Positions 16,500 through 23,852 of a stretch of 64,000 bases of DNA are shown here, piece after piece. The notes beneath the pieces were generated by a model, which was given only the letters and a program-made list of their open reading frames with translations, did not search any database and was not told the DNA's origin. Each line of letters begins with the position of its first letter. Positions within the stretch are counted from its first letter, which is position 1. A program made the translations under genes and the position numbers. Source of the stretch: Pelagibius sp. Alg239-R121 (GTDB lineage Bacteria > Pseudomonadota > Alphaproteobacteria > Kiloniellales > Kiloniellaceae); NCBI RefSeq assembly GCF_947331435.1, contig NZ_CAMZOF010000004.1, forward strand, positions 1 through 64,000, written 5' to 3'.

Positions 16500-16531
16500 A
16501 AAAGCGGGGCCTTTCAGGTCCCGCTTTTTTA
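16500..16531 (+). terminator. Rho-independent terminator after the H1-like gene
   Basis: AAAGCGGG (16501-16508) pairs with CCCGCTTT (16520-16527), extended inward by GCC/GGT, and is followed by TTTTTT at the 3' side. It closes the histone-like gene's transcript. The rest of 16532-16819 shows no gene. Confidence 0.9.
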
Positions 16532-16819
16532 TTTCCTTCGAGTCTTCTGCTCAAAGGCTGATGTAGGCATAGGGTCTTAATTTAGTGCACCTGCGCAGTC
16601 GGTAACCGAGGCTGCATCTGTGATCAGGTTATCAAGCGCTCGAGCTCGCGAATGCCGGTCGGCGTCACTGACGTTTCACCAGCACGTGTCGTTACCGGCT
16701 ATTGATTTCTTCTTGGATAACGACCGCGAGGCATTTGGCGGATCCCGGGCGGTCTTTCAGTACTCTACGGTGACTTTGAAAGACTGGCGTCAGGACTCCG
16801 GCAATAAAACGGGCAGGCG

Positions 16820-17377
16820 TTAGTTGCGAACGCCTTCAACCATGACGGTTCCATCCATAATATGCCGACGTAGATCGTTAAGGCCTTGCTGCAGTTCTTC
16901 ATGAGTGTCACGGAGCTGCTTCAGATCTTCGATGCTGCTGGCGGAGACGCTTTTACCCTTGGATGACTCGAGTAGTGTCGCGAGGTAGCGGCCTTTGGCG
17001 CGTGCCACCTGCTTGACGAGCGCCGCCACTTCAGTGCGTTCAACTTTAATGACGTGCTGTATGATCTCCGCCTGGCTTTCGTTGCGGATCATGTCTTCGA
17101 TCATCCGGTCGTACTGCCCAGCGGCCACGGCACCTGAATTGCCAGGACTGGATGTGGTCTTGGGCAGCTTTTTATCCTGCTTTACAGCTTGTGACAGCTT
17201 ATCAGAAAGGCCCGCCTTCAGCTTCGGGGCAATCGCGCTGGCAGCTGTCTCCGCTGGTGGGTCGATGGGTTTGGCCACCGGAACCGAGATGTCGAGGTCG
17301 GCTGTCGTACTTTCCTTCATCCACGATCGTGCGGAATTGAACTGATGCTTGATGTCACCTGGTTCGATAAGAGACAT
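16820..17377 (-). CDS. Hypothetical helical protein
   Basis: A 185-residue protein I do not recognise. The first 70 residues are low-complexity (VPVAKPIDPPAETAASAIAP) and the region to about 100 is Lys/Ser-rich. The second half is strongly helical with heptad-like spacing (MIEDMIRNESQAEIIQHVIK, VAALVKQVARAKGRYLATLL, DLKQLRDTHEELQQGL), suggesting a coiled coil. There is no signal peptide, membrane helix or Cys. ATG 17377 is chosen because AGAGGAAG precedes it; a frame open to 17494 has no such site. It is convergent with the H1-like gene. A structural or regulatory role is possible, but no function is supported. Confidence 0.65.
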   Translation of the reverse strand: MSLIEPGDIKHQFNSARSWMKESTTADLDISVPVAKPIDPPAETAASAIAPKLKAGLSDKLSQAVKQDKKLPKTTSSPGNSGAVAAGQYDRMIEDMIRNESQAEIIQHVIKVERTEVAALVKQVARAKGRYLATLLESSKGKSVSASSIEDLKQLRDTHEELQQGLNDLRRHIMDGTVMVEGVRN

Positions 17378-17721
17378 GAACTTCCTCTTCTGACTGAATC
17401 TTCCTGTTTGCAGTGGATATGCAAAGTCTGGACCAGAGAGAGGTTCGGTGGAGGGATAGTGTCCGGTCGTTATTGCCGAGGCGGTGGAGACCATGAACTC
17501 GCTTCTTATTCATATAGTTAGAGCTCGATCCACACCTCTGATTGTTTTACTCGAGAGCGGACAATAACGCTTTTGCTCCATGAAGCGGCAGTTTTGAGGG
17601 CGATGCGGCCTGTTGCCGGGAAAATCTTTCCCGGCAAATATGGGCATTACCCTTAAGGGCCGCCTTTCTCCGAGTCATACAACTAGAGTGTAGATGCAAA
17701 CGATTGCGCCGTTCCCAGGCA
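17378..17721. other. Intergenic region with a perfect 11-bp inverted repeat
   Basis: This 344-base gap lies between two leftward genes. TTGCCGGGAAA (17613-17623) and TTTCCCGGCAA (17627-17637) form a perfect 11-base-pair inverted repeat around ATC. No T-run follows on either strand, so it is either an operator or a factor-dependent stop for the DMT-exporter transcript. Nothing else was recognised. Confidence 0.5.
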
Positions 17722-18618
17722 TTATGTGCCGTCGCTGCGCTTCTTCAGATTTTCACGGTGAAAGATGTAAAGGCCGCTGGCTGCGATGATGAGGGCACCG
17801 GCAACGGTCGGCTGATCCGGCAGATCACCGAACACGATGAAGCCGTAGAATGTGGCCCAGATCAGGCTCGAATAGCTAAAGGGCGTGACCGCAGCGGCAG
17901 GTGCCGACTGAAAGGCCTTGATCAGGGTAAACTGACTAATACCGCCGAGAAAGCCGATCAGAATCATTAACAGCCAGCCGTTCGTGTCGGGAGATTGCCA
18001 ATTAAAGGGCGCCACGAAACACATGACGACGGCGCCAACCAATGCGGTATAAGCCAGCGTGGTCAAAGGTTGGTCACTGTGGCTGAGCGAGCGGGTTATA
18101 ATCTGATAGAGCGCATAGCAACAGGCCGCACAAAAAGGCAGAAGGGCAGCAATCTGCACAGTTTCGCCTCCAGGGCGAATGATGATCAGCGCGCCGATGA
18201 ACCCGACGACGATACTCACCCAGCGCCGGGGGCCGACCTTTTCCTTAAGCAGCGGCATGGACAGAGCTGTCACGATGATCGGAGCGACGAACATGATAGC
18301 GCTCGCGTCCGCCAGTGGGATTAGGCTAATGCCGGTAAAGAACAATACCGTGGTCACCAAAAGCAGAAGTGAACGAAAAAGCTGTATTCCCAGCCGTTTC
18401 GTACGCATCAAGCCCGGAATTCTGCGGTTGAGGTAGAGCGCCAAAAGCAAAGCATGGAAAAAGTAACGAGCCCAGACGACCTGCAGCACTGGATAGCTCT
18501 GAGTGAGATGCTTGGCAGCCGTGTCCATGCTGACAAACAGCAGCATGGTCAGCAGCATCCAAAGTATCCCTTTGCTCGAACCGGAGGAAGAGCCGGTGCG
18601 TACAGATGCGTCCGTCAT
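17722..18618 (-). CDS. DMT-superfamily (EamA) transporter
   Basis: A 298-residue inner-membrane protein with ten predicted helices arranged as two EamA repeats. The first repeat runs from GILWMLLTMLLFVSMDTAAKH to LLKEKVGPRRW and IVVGFIGALIIIRPGG. The second runs from ALLPFCAACCYALYQI to GDLPDQPTVAGALIIAASGLYIF. The drug/metabolite transporter superfamily exports amino acids and other metabolites; substrate cannot be read from sequence. The N-terminal 15 residues are Ser/Gly-rich and cytoplasmic. It stands alone between non-coding gaps. Confidence 0.9.
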   Translation of the reverse strand: MTDASVRTGSSSGSSKGILWMLLTMLLFVSMDTAAKHLTQSYPVLQVVWARYFFHALLLALYLNRRIPGLMRTKRLGIQLFRSLLLLVTTVLFFTGISLIPLADASAIMFVAPIIVTALSMPLLKEKVGPRRWVSIVVGFIGALIIIRPGGETVQIAALLPFCAACCYALYQIITRSLSHSDQPLTTLAYTALVGAVVMCFVAPFNWQSPDTNGWLLMILIGFLGGISQFTLIKAFQSAPAAAVTPFSYSSLIWATFYGFIVFGDLPDQPTVAGALIIAASGLYIFHRENLKKRSDGT

Positions 18619-19109
18619 TTAATGGCTTTGCGTTATTGGTTGTATGCCGCAGCAATACAGGAAAATTCCATTGCTAGGAATTCTCGGATTTGCGTATCAG
18701 CCATGCATAGATGATGAGAGCAGGACTTCTGCGCCGTGCGGCACCGGCCTTTTGATCAGGAATGCGTCCAACCTGCCCGATGACAATCGTTTGCATTGTG
18801 TAGAGGCATTTCTAATTTCAGCTCGGGATATGGCTTTGAATGAGAAGTCGGGTTCCCTGTCGGCATTGTGACAGCAGCAGGCACAGCGTAACGTACTGCA
18901 TTGCCAAACATGACCATTAATCAAGGTATTAAGGTGACCTTAACTTCGTATGTTGCTAAGTTAAATGCACGTGCTTCGTCTGAGTTGAAGTAAAATAGAT
19001 TTTTTATCGTCTATGGTATCTTTTTCTATGAAGATTGTTTTTACATGGAATGCAGCTTCCTTGACATCTATGCGCGAAATGACTCCTGTAAATTCTTGGA
19101 GCAGTAACG
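18619..19109. other. Gene-free gap with a perfect 15-base palindrome
   Basis: About 490 bases between divergent genes. It contains TTAAGGT-G-ACCTTAA at 18929-18943 and, just upstream, a related half (CAAGGTA). The rest is AT-rich and shows no gene. The region holds promoters for the DMT exporter and the PAS protein. Confidence 0.5.
18929..18943. promoter_or_regulatory. Palindromic operator candidate TTAAGGT-G-ACCTTAA
   Basis: A perfect palindrome centred on 18936, about 170 bases upstream of the PAS gene and about 310 upstream of the DMT gene, with an extra half-site (CAAGGT) at 18922-18927. The binding protein is unknown. Confidence 0.4.
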
Positions 19110-19667
19110 ATGTTCAATAGATTGTCAGATCCGAGGTTGGCAGTTTTCCTTGACCATTACCTGGAGGTGCGGGGCGAGCGTACCATGCCGAGCCGCCAAG
19201 ATATCGATGCGCTCCGGCTAGGTCCGGTTTTGCCTTTTATCTGGCTGAGTGACTATGAAGCGGCGCACGACACCTTTCGCTACCGGCTGGCTGGCGAGGA
19301 AGTAAATGCGGTGTTCGGCTCGCGGATTACCGGAAAGCTGTTGTCTGAAATTGTGAAAGGCGGGCGTTTCCCGACCGTTAACGAACTCTTCCTGAGGGTA
19401 GTGAACGAGAAACTGGCGCTGCACGCAGAAGGCCCAATCTATCGTTGTACTGATCGTATGACTTTGGGGGAGCGCCTAGTTCTGCCATTGTCCAGCGATG
19501 GTGGGACGGCCGACGGTTTGGTGGGCGTCACCGTGCGCGGTGATTCGATCGATCTTGTGAACAGTGCTCACTATCAGGAGCAGAAGTATGATTTTCTGCC
19601 GGTAGACGAACTCACAGAGCCCTCATCAAGTTTTCAGAGAAAAAGGGCAATCGGCAGCGGTTGTTGA
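19110..19667 (+). CDS. PAS_5-type PAS-domain protein
   Basis: A 185-residue cytoplasmic protein made of a single PAS-like domain of the alphaproteobacterial PAS_5 type. Family-like features are the opening LDHYLEVRGERTMPSRQDID, LGPVLPFIWLSDYE, FRYRLAGEEVNAVFGSRITG, and the strand-turn LVLPLSSDGGTADGLVGVTV. A second copy of the family sits at 34511-35083 (leftward). PAS_5 proteins lack an output domain and their partner is unknown. GGAG stands nine bases before the ATG. The neighbours are the DMT exporter and the HPr-rel-A cluster, with no clear operon link. Confidence 0.82.
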   Translation: MFNRLSDPRLAVFLDHYLEVRGERTMPSRQDIDALRLGPVLPFIWLSDYEAAHDTFRYRLAGEEVNAVFGSRITGKLLSEIVKGGRFPTVNELFLRVVNEKLALHAEGPIYRCTDRMTLGERLVLPLSSDGGTADGLVGVTVRGDSIDLVNSAHYQEQKYDFLPVDELTEPSSSFQRKRAIGSGC

Positions 19668-20191
19668 GACAGCGGCGCGCGCCACAAGCCCCGACCTGCA
19701 CCCGCGATCAAGCCCAACAGTCAGAAGACTTTGATTCTTCACATTTTATAAGGGCGAGTGCCAGCCGGTGAGCAGCACTGCCGTTTGACATTCAGTTGAA
19801 ATTTTACGTTCTAGCTGCCGTTCCACAGCTTTCGGCTGTAGGTCCGATTGCCATGCCTACCCACTGTAGATTCGCCTGGAGTCAGGGATTGTCGGTTTTT
19901 TTTACGGTGTGGCATTTCTGTGTTTTATATATTTTTCAATCTCTTATAGACATTATCATCGTTCTATACCAACTCGAGCCGGAAAAATGTGTTGAGATTC
20001 TTTACAGAAGCAATGGGTGGGAATCACTAAGTAGTTGAAAATACGAATATAAGACTCGTGGCATAGAAGTTGCTTTGTAACTGCCAGGATTGCGATTAAA
20101 CCATTTGCAGCAGCGTGACCCTCTGGGGTATTCCTGTGGCGAAATTTGGATGCGGCGATTTATTAAGCCGATTTTAAGGAGTGTGGCATTT
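19668..20191. other. Gene-free gap before the HPr-rel-A cluster
   Basis: About 520 bases with no credible protein gene. A small frame at 19796-20038 is AT-rich and aromatic-rich without protein-like features. The right side must hold the promoter of the exported Gly/Tyr-rich gene. No strong promoter element was recognised. Confidence 0.45.
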
Positions 20192-20683
20192 ATGGATCCG
20201 ACTTTGCATGGCAACGAGAGTGCCGGGTCTAGGAGTGAGGAGCAGATGGACGAGGCGCGAAAAGCGCGGCGCCGTCTATTGAAGCTTGGTGCAGCGAGTG
20301 CGCCGCTGGTGTTGACCTTTCGGCCGAGTTCGGCTTGGGCAAACTCGGCTGGCTGTCTTCTGCAGCACGGAAATCTGCCGATCCCGGGCCGAATCATTAA
20401 GGTCGACACATATTGGCGGCCGATTCCCGACTATTACGGCTCTGGCTACGGTTACACGACCTACGACAATGGCTCTAACAGCGGTTATAGCGATAGTGGC
20501 TATAATAGCGGTTACAGCTACGATCAGAGTCAGTACCGCAGACGGGTGACCTACAAGACGATCAGGATAAGACAAAGAGTCGGTCACGTGGCTGATGCTG
20601 ATATGCGGCACAGCAAGCTTCGCGCGCTGGTTTACAATGACAACATGGGAATGTCGTGCTTGAACTCGATTACGACGTTCTAG
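20192..20683 (+). CDS. Tat-type exported Gly/Tyr-rich protein of the HPr-rel-A cluster
   Basis: A 163-residue protein. The N-terminus has an unusually long basic lead ending in A25-RRR-LLKLG (R26-R28), then a hydrophobic stretch (AASAPLVLTFRPSSAWA) and a probable cut after A50. This fits a Tat-like signal. The mature part starts with NSAGC54, then a Gly/Tyr/Ser/Asn-rich low-complexity stretch (residues 81-115, GYGYTTYDNGSNSGYS), a basic region (YRRRVTYKTIRIRQRV) and a last Cys at 156 (GMSCLNSITTF). I do not know its function. It precedes the PqqD-like, HPr-kinase-like and nucleotidyltransferase genes. TAAGGAG precedes ATG 20192 by ten bases. A strong terminator separates it from the other genes, as expected for a more abundant product. 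Confidence 0.75.
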   Translation: MDPTLHGNESAGSRSEEQMDEARKARRRLLKLGAASAPLVLTFRPSSAWANSAGCLLQHGNLPIPGRIIKVDTYWRPIPDYYGSGYGYTTYDNGSNSGYSDSGYNSGYSYDQSQYRRRVTYKTIRIRQRVGHVADADMRHSKLRALVYNDNMGMSCLNSITTF

Positions 20684-20735
20684 CAAGATAGCCTTGACGT
20701 GATCTCTGGAATCAGAGCATTGACGGTTTGGGGAG

Positions 20736-20773
20736 CGGGCGTCGGCCGATTATCGGCCGCGCCCGTTATTTTT
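20736..20773 (+). terminator. Terminator or attenuator inside the HPr-rel-A operon
   Basis: CGGGCG-bulged T-CGGCCGA (20736-20749) pairs with TCGGCCGCGCCCG (20753-20765), a 13-base-pair stem with one bulged T and a three-base loop, followed by TTATTTTT. It ends or attenuates transcription after the exported-protein gene and directly precedes the GTG of the PqqD-like gene. Confidence 0.85.
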
Positions 20774-20775
20774 CA

Positions 20776-21072
20776 GTGATTGAAGCCTCTACAGTCTGGC
20801 ATCTTCCAGAACCCGGCAGTCTTGTCTGGCGGTCTTTCGACTCCTATTCGCTGCTTTTCAACGAGCGTTCGGGCGACACCCACGTGCTTGATCCCCTGTC
20901 ACGCGAAATTCTGGATCTTCTGATGGAGGCTCCGCACGACGAGACCTCTCTGGTTCGCGAGTTAAGCAGCCTGATGGAAGGGCAGGATCCCGCGAAGCTT
21001 GAGGCGGCCATCCATGAGACCCTCGAAGCTTTTGATTCTGCCGGCTTGATAATTCCAGCATATTTTTCTTAA
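20776..21072 (+). CDS. PqqD-like protein, HPr-rel-A system
   Basis: A 98-residue PqqD-fold protein. The mid-section SYSLLFNERSGDTHVLDPLS and REILDLLMEA is the recognisable PqqD motif, and the C-terminus is a helical tail (KLEAAIHETLEAFDSAGLI). PqqD proteins bind and present peptides to modifying enzymes in PQQ and lasso-type systems; the HPr-rel-A subfamily is defined by its gene neighbourhood. The start is placed at GTG 20776, after the terminator hairpin, because an upstream frame begins inside the stem-loop. No clear ribosome site is visible. The downstream ATPase starts 24 bases later. Confidence 0.75.
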   Translation: MIEASTVWHLPEPGSLVWRSFDSYSLLFNERSGDTHVLDPLSREILDLLMEAPHDETSLVRELSSLMEGQDPAKLEAAIHETLEAFDSAGLIIPAYFS

Positions 21073-21096
21073 TCCTCACGGTGTTATAAGGGCTCC

Positions 21097-22062
21097 GTGA
21101 ATACAACGGATCGAACAATCTCGCCGCAACATCGTGCGGAGGTCATGCGTGGGCTGCGTCGCGGCACGCTGAAGTTCAAGGTCGGCCCATTCGTGGCGCG
21201 AATCGGTACGACCTATCCTCTACTGCAGCAGGATTTTCTGGACATTTATGAAGGCTATCCTCTGGCAGCGCCCGAGGACTTCGTCCATTTCAATCTGAAG
21301 GTCGGCCCGGTTTCACTGCTTCGGCGCTGGTTTAGACCTAAGGTGATTGCAGATGGTGGGTTCGTTGCCTCACCGTTCGTTCCCTTACCCGGCGATCTTG
21401 CTATCTTGGCGCTTGAAATGGGATTGAACTGGCAGGTCGGCACGAAATCCGACCAATTTCTGATCTTTCACTCGGGGGTCGTTGCCAAGGATTTTGAGCC
21501 ATCGGCAACCGGCGAGGTTCGGCCCAGTCGCGCAGTGCTGATGGCCGGGCAGTCCGGGGCCGGAAAAAGCACTCTGACCGCCGGCCTTGCTTACAACGGC
21601 TGGCGCCTTTTCTCCGACGAGTTTGCGCTGATGGATACCAGCGATCTACAGCTTTATCCCTATCCCCGGCCGATCTCGCTAAAGAACCAATCTATCGAAG
21701 TTATGGTAGAGCGATTGGGTGAGGAGGTTTTCAGCCGTCCATACCTGGATACGCCCAAGGGAACCATCCGGTACCTCAAGGCGCCGGGGGACAGCCTGCG
21801 CAATGGGGATAGGCCCGCAAGGTTGGACTTGGTGGTTTTCCCGGAGTACAGCCCTGGCGCGCCGGCCCAGGTGGCCGAATTCGAAGGTGCGGAGGCTTTC
21901 GCGATGCTGCGCGGCGCGAGCGTCAATTGCGATCGTCTGGGCCAGGCGGCCTTTGATGCGATCTCCGATCTCACCGGACGCTGCAAATTCTTTCACTTGC
22001 AATACGATACGCTCGACATGGCTATGCGTATGGTGGAAGACCTGATGGAGGAGGCGGCATGA
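21097..22062 (+). CDS. HprK-related kinase A
   Basis: A 321-residue P-loop protein of the HprK-related kinase A family, named for its resemblance to HPr serine kinase. The Walker A is G151-QSGAGKST (residues 151-159), followed by LTAGLAYNGWRLFSDEFALMD, where S-D-E-F (173-176) corresponds to the HprK Asp-Asp region. The N-terminal 130 residues are a domain of unknown role. The downstream loop DRPARLDLVVFPEYSP and the C-terminal helical part are family-like. HPr itself is not encoded here. The phosphate acceptor is unknown. GTG 21097 follows AAGGG. Its last codons overlap the nucleotidyltransferase start (ATGA), so these two are translationally coupled. Confidence 0.85.
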   Translation: MNTTDRTISPQHRAEVMRGLRRGTLKFKVGPFVARIGTTYPLLQQDFLDIYEGYPLAAPEDFVHFNLKVGPVSLLRRWFRPKVIADGGFVASPFVPLPGDLAILALEMGLNWQVGTKSDQFLIFHSGVVAKDFEPSATGEVRPSRAVLMAGQSGAGKSTLTAGLAYNGWRLFSDEFALMDTSDLQLYPYPRPISLKNQSIEVMVERLGEEVFSRPYLDTPKGTIRYLKAPGDSLRNGDRPARLDLVVFPEYSPGAPAQVAEFEGAEAFAMLRGASVNCDRLGQAAFDAISDLTGRCKFFHLQYDTLDMAMRMVEDLMEEAA

Positions 22063-23210
22063 AAGGCCTGCCGGCAGATCTGAAAACGCTGCTGGTGGCC
22101 CCGCATATGGCTGGGGGCTGGTCTGCCGAGCGTTGGTCCCGCGTAGCCTATCTTGCGCAGGCTGCTGGTGTTTTGACACGCATAAGTGTCGACTTGACCG
22201 AAGCAGGAAAACGGACCGGATTGCCGCAGGGTCTGGAAGGGTGCTTGTTGTCGGCCGAACGCAATGGCGCGCGCAACCAGGTTCGGCTGTCGTGGGAAAT
22301 GGATCGGATCAAGCGTGTCTTTTGGGACCGCGACATAAAGATTGTACTGTTAAAAGGGGCGGCCTATCTGGCAGGCGACATTCCCTGTACGCGGGGCCGC
22401 CTGAGTTCGGATATGGACATCCTGGTGGCCAAGGATGAACTTGCCGGTGTGGAAGCGACCCTGCTGGATGCCGGCTGGGTTTCAGCCAAGGAGATTCAAG
22501 GCGACGCGGAGGATTATGACGACCTCTATTACCGCCGATGGATGCACGAACTGCCGCCGCTGGTTCATGAAGGCCGTGGCACTGTTATTGATGTCCACCA
22601 CACAATCCTGCCCCCCACAGGCCGGGTAACGGCTGATGGCAGCGAATTGCTTGAGCTTGCGGTGCCGGTTGAATCTCTTGCGGCAACAGAAGTCGAGGCG
22701 GCAAACGATCCGGCAGAACGTTCGCGACAAGGTTACTATGTCCTCTGCGATACCGATATGTTGCTGCATTCAACTGTCCATCTTTTTCAAGATGGTGAGA
22801 TCCGCGGCGGTTTGCGGGACCTCGTCGATCAACGGGATATGATTGCCCATTTTGCGGATCGGCCGGGTTTCTGGGATCGCCTGATTGCACGTGCGGAATA
22901 CCTGGGGCTGGGGCGCCCCCTGTTCTACAGTCTCCGGTACGCTGAGGCCTTGCTCGATGCGCCGGTTCCCGAGCCAGCGCTGAAAGCCTCTCAGCGTTTT
23001 GCGCCTCCGCTTCCGGTACGTTTGCTCATGGACCTTTTGGTGCCGCGCGCCCTGACTCCGACCTATCTTTTCGACTCCAACCGGGTTGTGAATTTCGCTG
23101 GTGAGTTACTTTATATGCGTTCGCATTGGCTGCGCATGCCGCCAGTCATGCTGGCTCGCCATTTAGCAATCAAAGCTTGGCGAAGAGCCGGCGGAACAAA
23201 GACCGCATAA
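22059..23210 (+). CDS. Nucleotidyltransferase-family protein, HPr-rel-A system
   Basis: A 383-residue member of the NTP_transf_5-like nucleotidyltransferase family. The active-site region is IVLLKGAAYL followed by GRLSSDMDILV, where K99-G100 and the S117-D118-M119-D120 run give the two metal-binding Asp. A later VIDVHHTILPP holds the third acidic residue. The C-terminal half is helical (TVHLFQDGEIRGGLRDLVDQ). No substrate is known; family members may nucleotidylate a protein, a peptide or a small molecule. It overlaps the HprK-like gene by four bases and ends with GGTKTA. A strong stem-loop at 23288-23313 follows. Together with the PqqD-like protein it suggests modification of the exported Gly/Tyr-rich protein or of another peptide. 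Confidence 0.85.
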   Translation: MKGLPADLKTLLVAPHMAGGWSAERWSRVAYLAQAAGVLTRISVDLTEAGKRTGLPQGLEGCLLSAERNGARNQVRLSWEMDRIKRVFWDRDIKIVLLKGAAYLAGDIPCTRGRLSSDMDILVAKDELAGVEATLLDAGWVSAKEIQGDAEDYDDLYYRRWMHELPPLVHEGRGTVIDVHHTILPPTGRVTADGSELLELAVPVESLAATEVEAANDPAERSRQGYYVLCDTDMLLHSTVHLFQDGEIRGGLRDLVDQRDMIAHFADRPGFWDRLIARAEYLGLGRPLFYSLRYAEALLDAPVPEPALKASQRFAPPLPVRLLMDLLVPRALTPTYLFDSNRVVNFAGELLYMRSHWLRMPPVMLARHLAIKAWRRAGGTKTA

Positions 23211-23287
23211 ACGCAAACTGCCCCAGGCAAGCGACTTGCTGTCGTGGATGTCACCGGCATAGCTTTGCTCATGCTTGGTCGTTTTAC

Positions 23288-23313
23288 GGAGGCCGGAGTT
23301 CCAACCGGCCTCC
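23288..23313. terminator. Strong stem-loop after the HPr-rel-A cluster
   Basis: GGAGGCCGG (23288-23296) and CCGGCCTCC (23305-23313) form a perfect nine-base-pair stem with loop AGTTCCAA. No T-run follows, so it is not a canonical rho-independent terminator. It may stabilise the 3' end of the operon transcript. Confidence 0.4.
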
Positions 23314-23462
23314 CGGGCTCAAGTTCGCAACCTAAGCAACGATCGTTCTTGATTGAAGCAATCAATGACGTGAATCACTGTCTCGCGGTAAGATGACGAA
23401 CCCGGTTGTTTTGCAGAACGAGTGACAAACGAACAGGTTCTCGCGGAGAGGTAGGGGAGACC

Positions 23463-23819
23463 ATGGTGGTGTCGGGCATTTTTTCTTCCGTCGCGGCGGC
23501 GGTGCTGATCGCGAACATGCCTCTGAGCGGAGAGACCTGGCCACCTTACATGACTGGGGAGCGGCTGCTTGTGGCTTGCGGAAGTGAAGACCCGGCGGAG
23601 AAAGGACTCTGCATTGGTTACATCCTGGGGGTCGCAGATGTTTTGGGTGGTCCTGGTGCCAAGGTCGACGGTATCTATGCCTGTCTGCCGGGCGGAGAGA
23701 CGACCGAGGAACTCGTCGAACTCGTGAAGGACTATCTGGCTGCCAACAGGCAACTTGCTAACTTAAAGGCGGACGGTTTGGTAGCCTACGCCTTGTCACT
23801 GTCTTTTCCTTGTGAATGA
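23463..23819 (+). CDS. Rap1a/Tai-family protein, exported
   Basis: A 118-residue exported protein. The signal peptide (VVSGIFSSVAAAVLIANMPL) is followed by TWPPYMTGERLLVACGSEDP, C50 and IGYILGVADVLGG, the pattern of the Rap1a/Tai immunity family, in which cysteines form disulphides in the periplasm. A late KADGLVAYALSLSFPCE contains the last Cys. Members of the family block T6SS amidase effectors, but orphan copies are common and may have other roles. GGGGAGACC stands directly before the ATG at 23463; the longer frame upstream lacks this. No effector or T6SS gene is in the window. Confidence 0.78.
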   Translation: MVVSGIFSSVAAAVLIANMPLSGETWPPYMTGERLLVACGSEDPAEKGLCIGYILGVADVLGGPGAKVDGIYACLPGGETTEELVELVKDYLAANRQLANLKADGLVAYALSLSFPCE

Positions 23820-23840
23820 CGGCTGATAATCACCGTCATT
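23815..23840. terminator. Stem-loop between convergent genes
   Basis: AATGACGG (23815-23822) pairs with CCGTCATT (23833-23840), extended inside by TGA/TCA. It overlaps the stop of the Rap1a gene and lies 13 bases from the end of the leftward sugar importer. No T-run follows on either side, so it is a weak terminator candidate. Confidence 0.4.
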
Positions 23841-23852
23841 AGGACAATTCCG

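Noticed and set aside
15123-16554. Two long leftward open frames through the H1-like gene
   Set aside because: They are mirror frames of the Lys/Ala repeats and encode Leu/Ala/Phe- or Leu/Ser-rich low complexity. The sense frame has the ATG, gene-like composition and a terminator on the correct side.
19796-20038. 80-codon rightward frame in the gap before the HPr-rel-A cluster
   Set aside because: AT-rich and without a ribosome site or family resemblance; it looks like a run of non-coding sequence that lacks stops.
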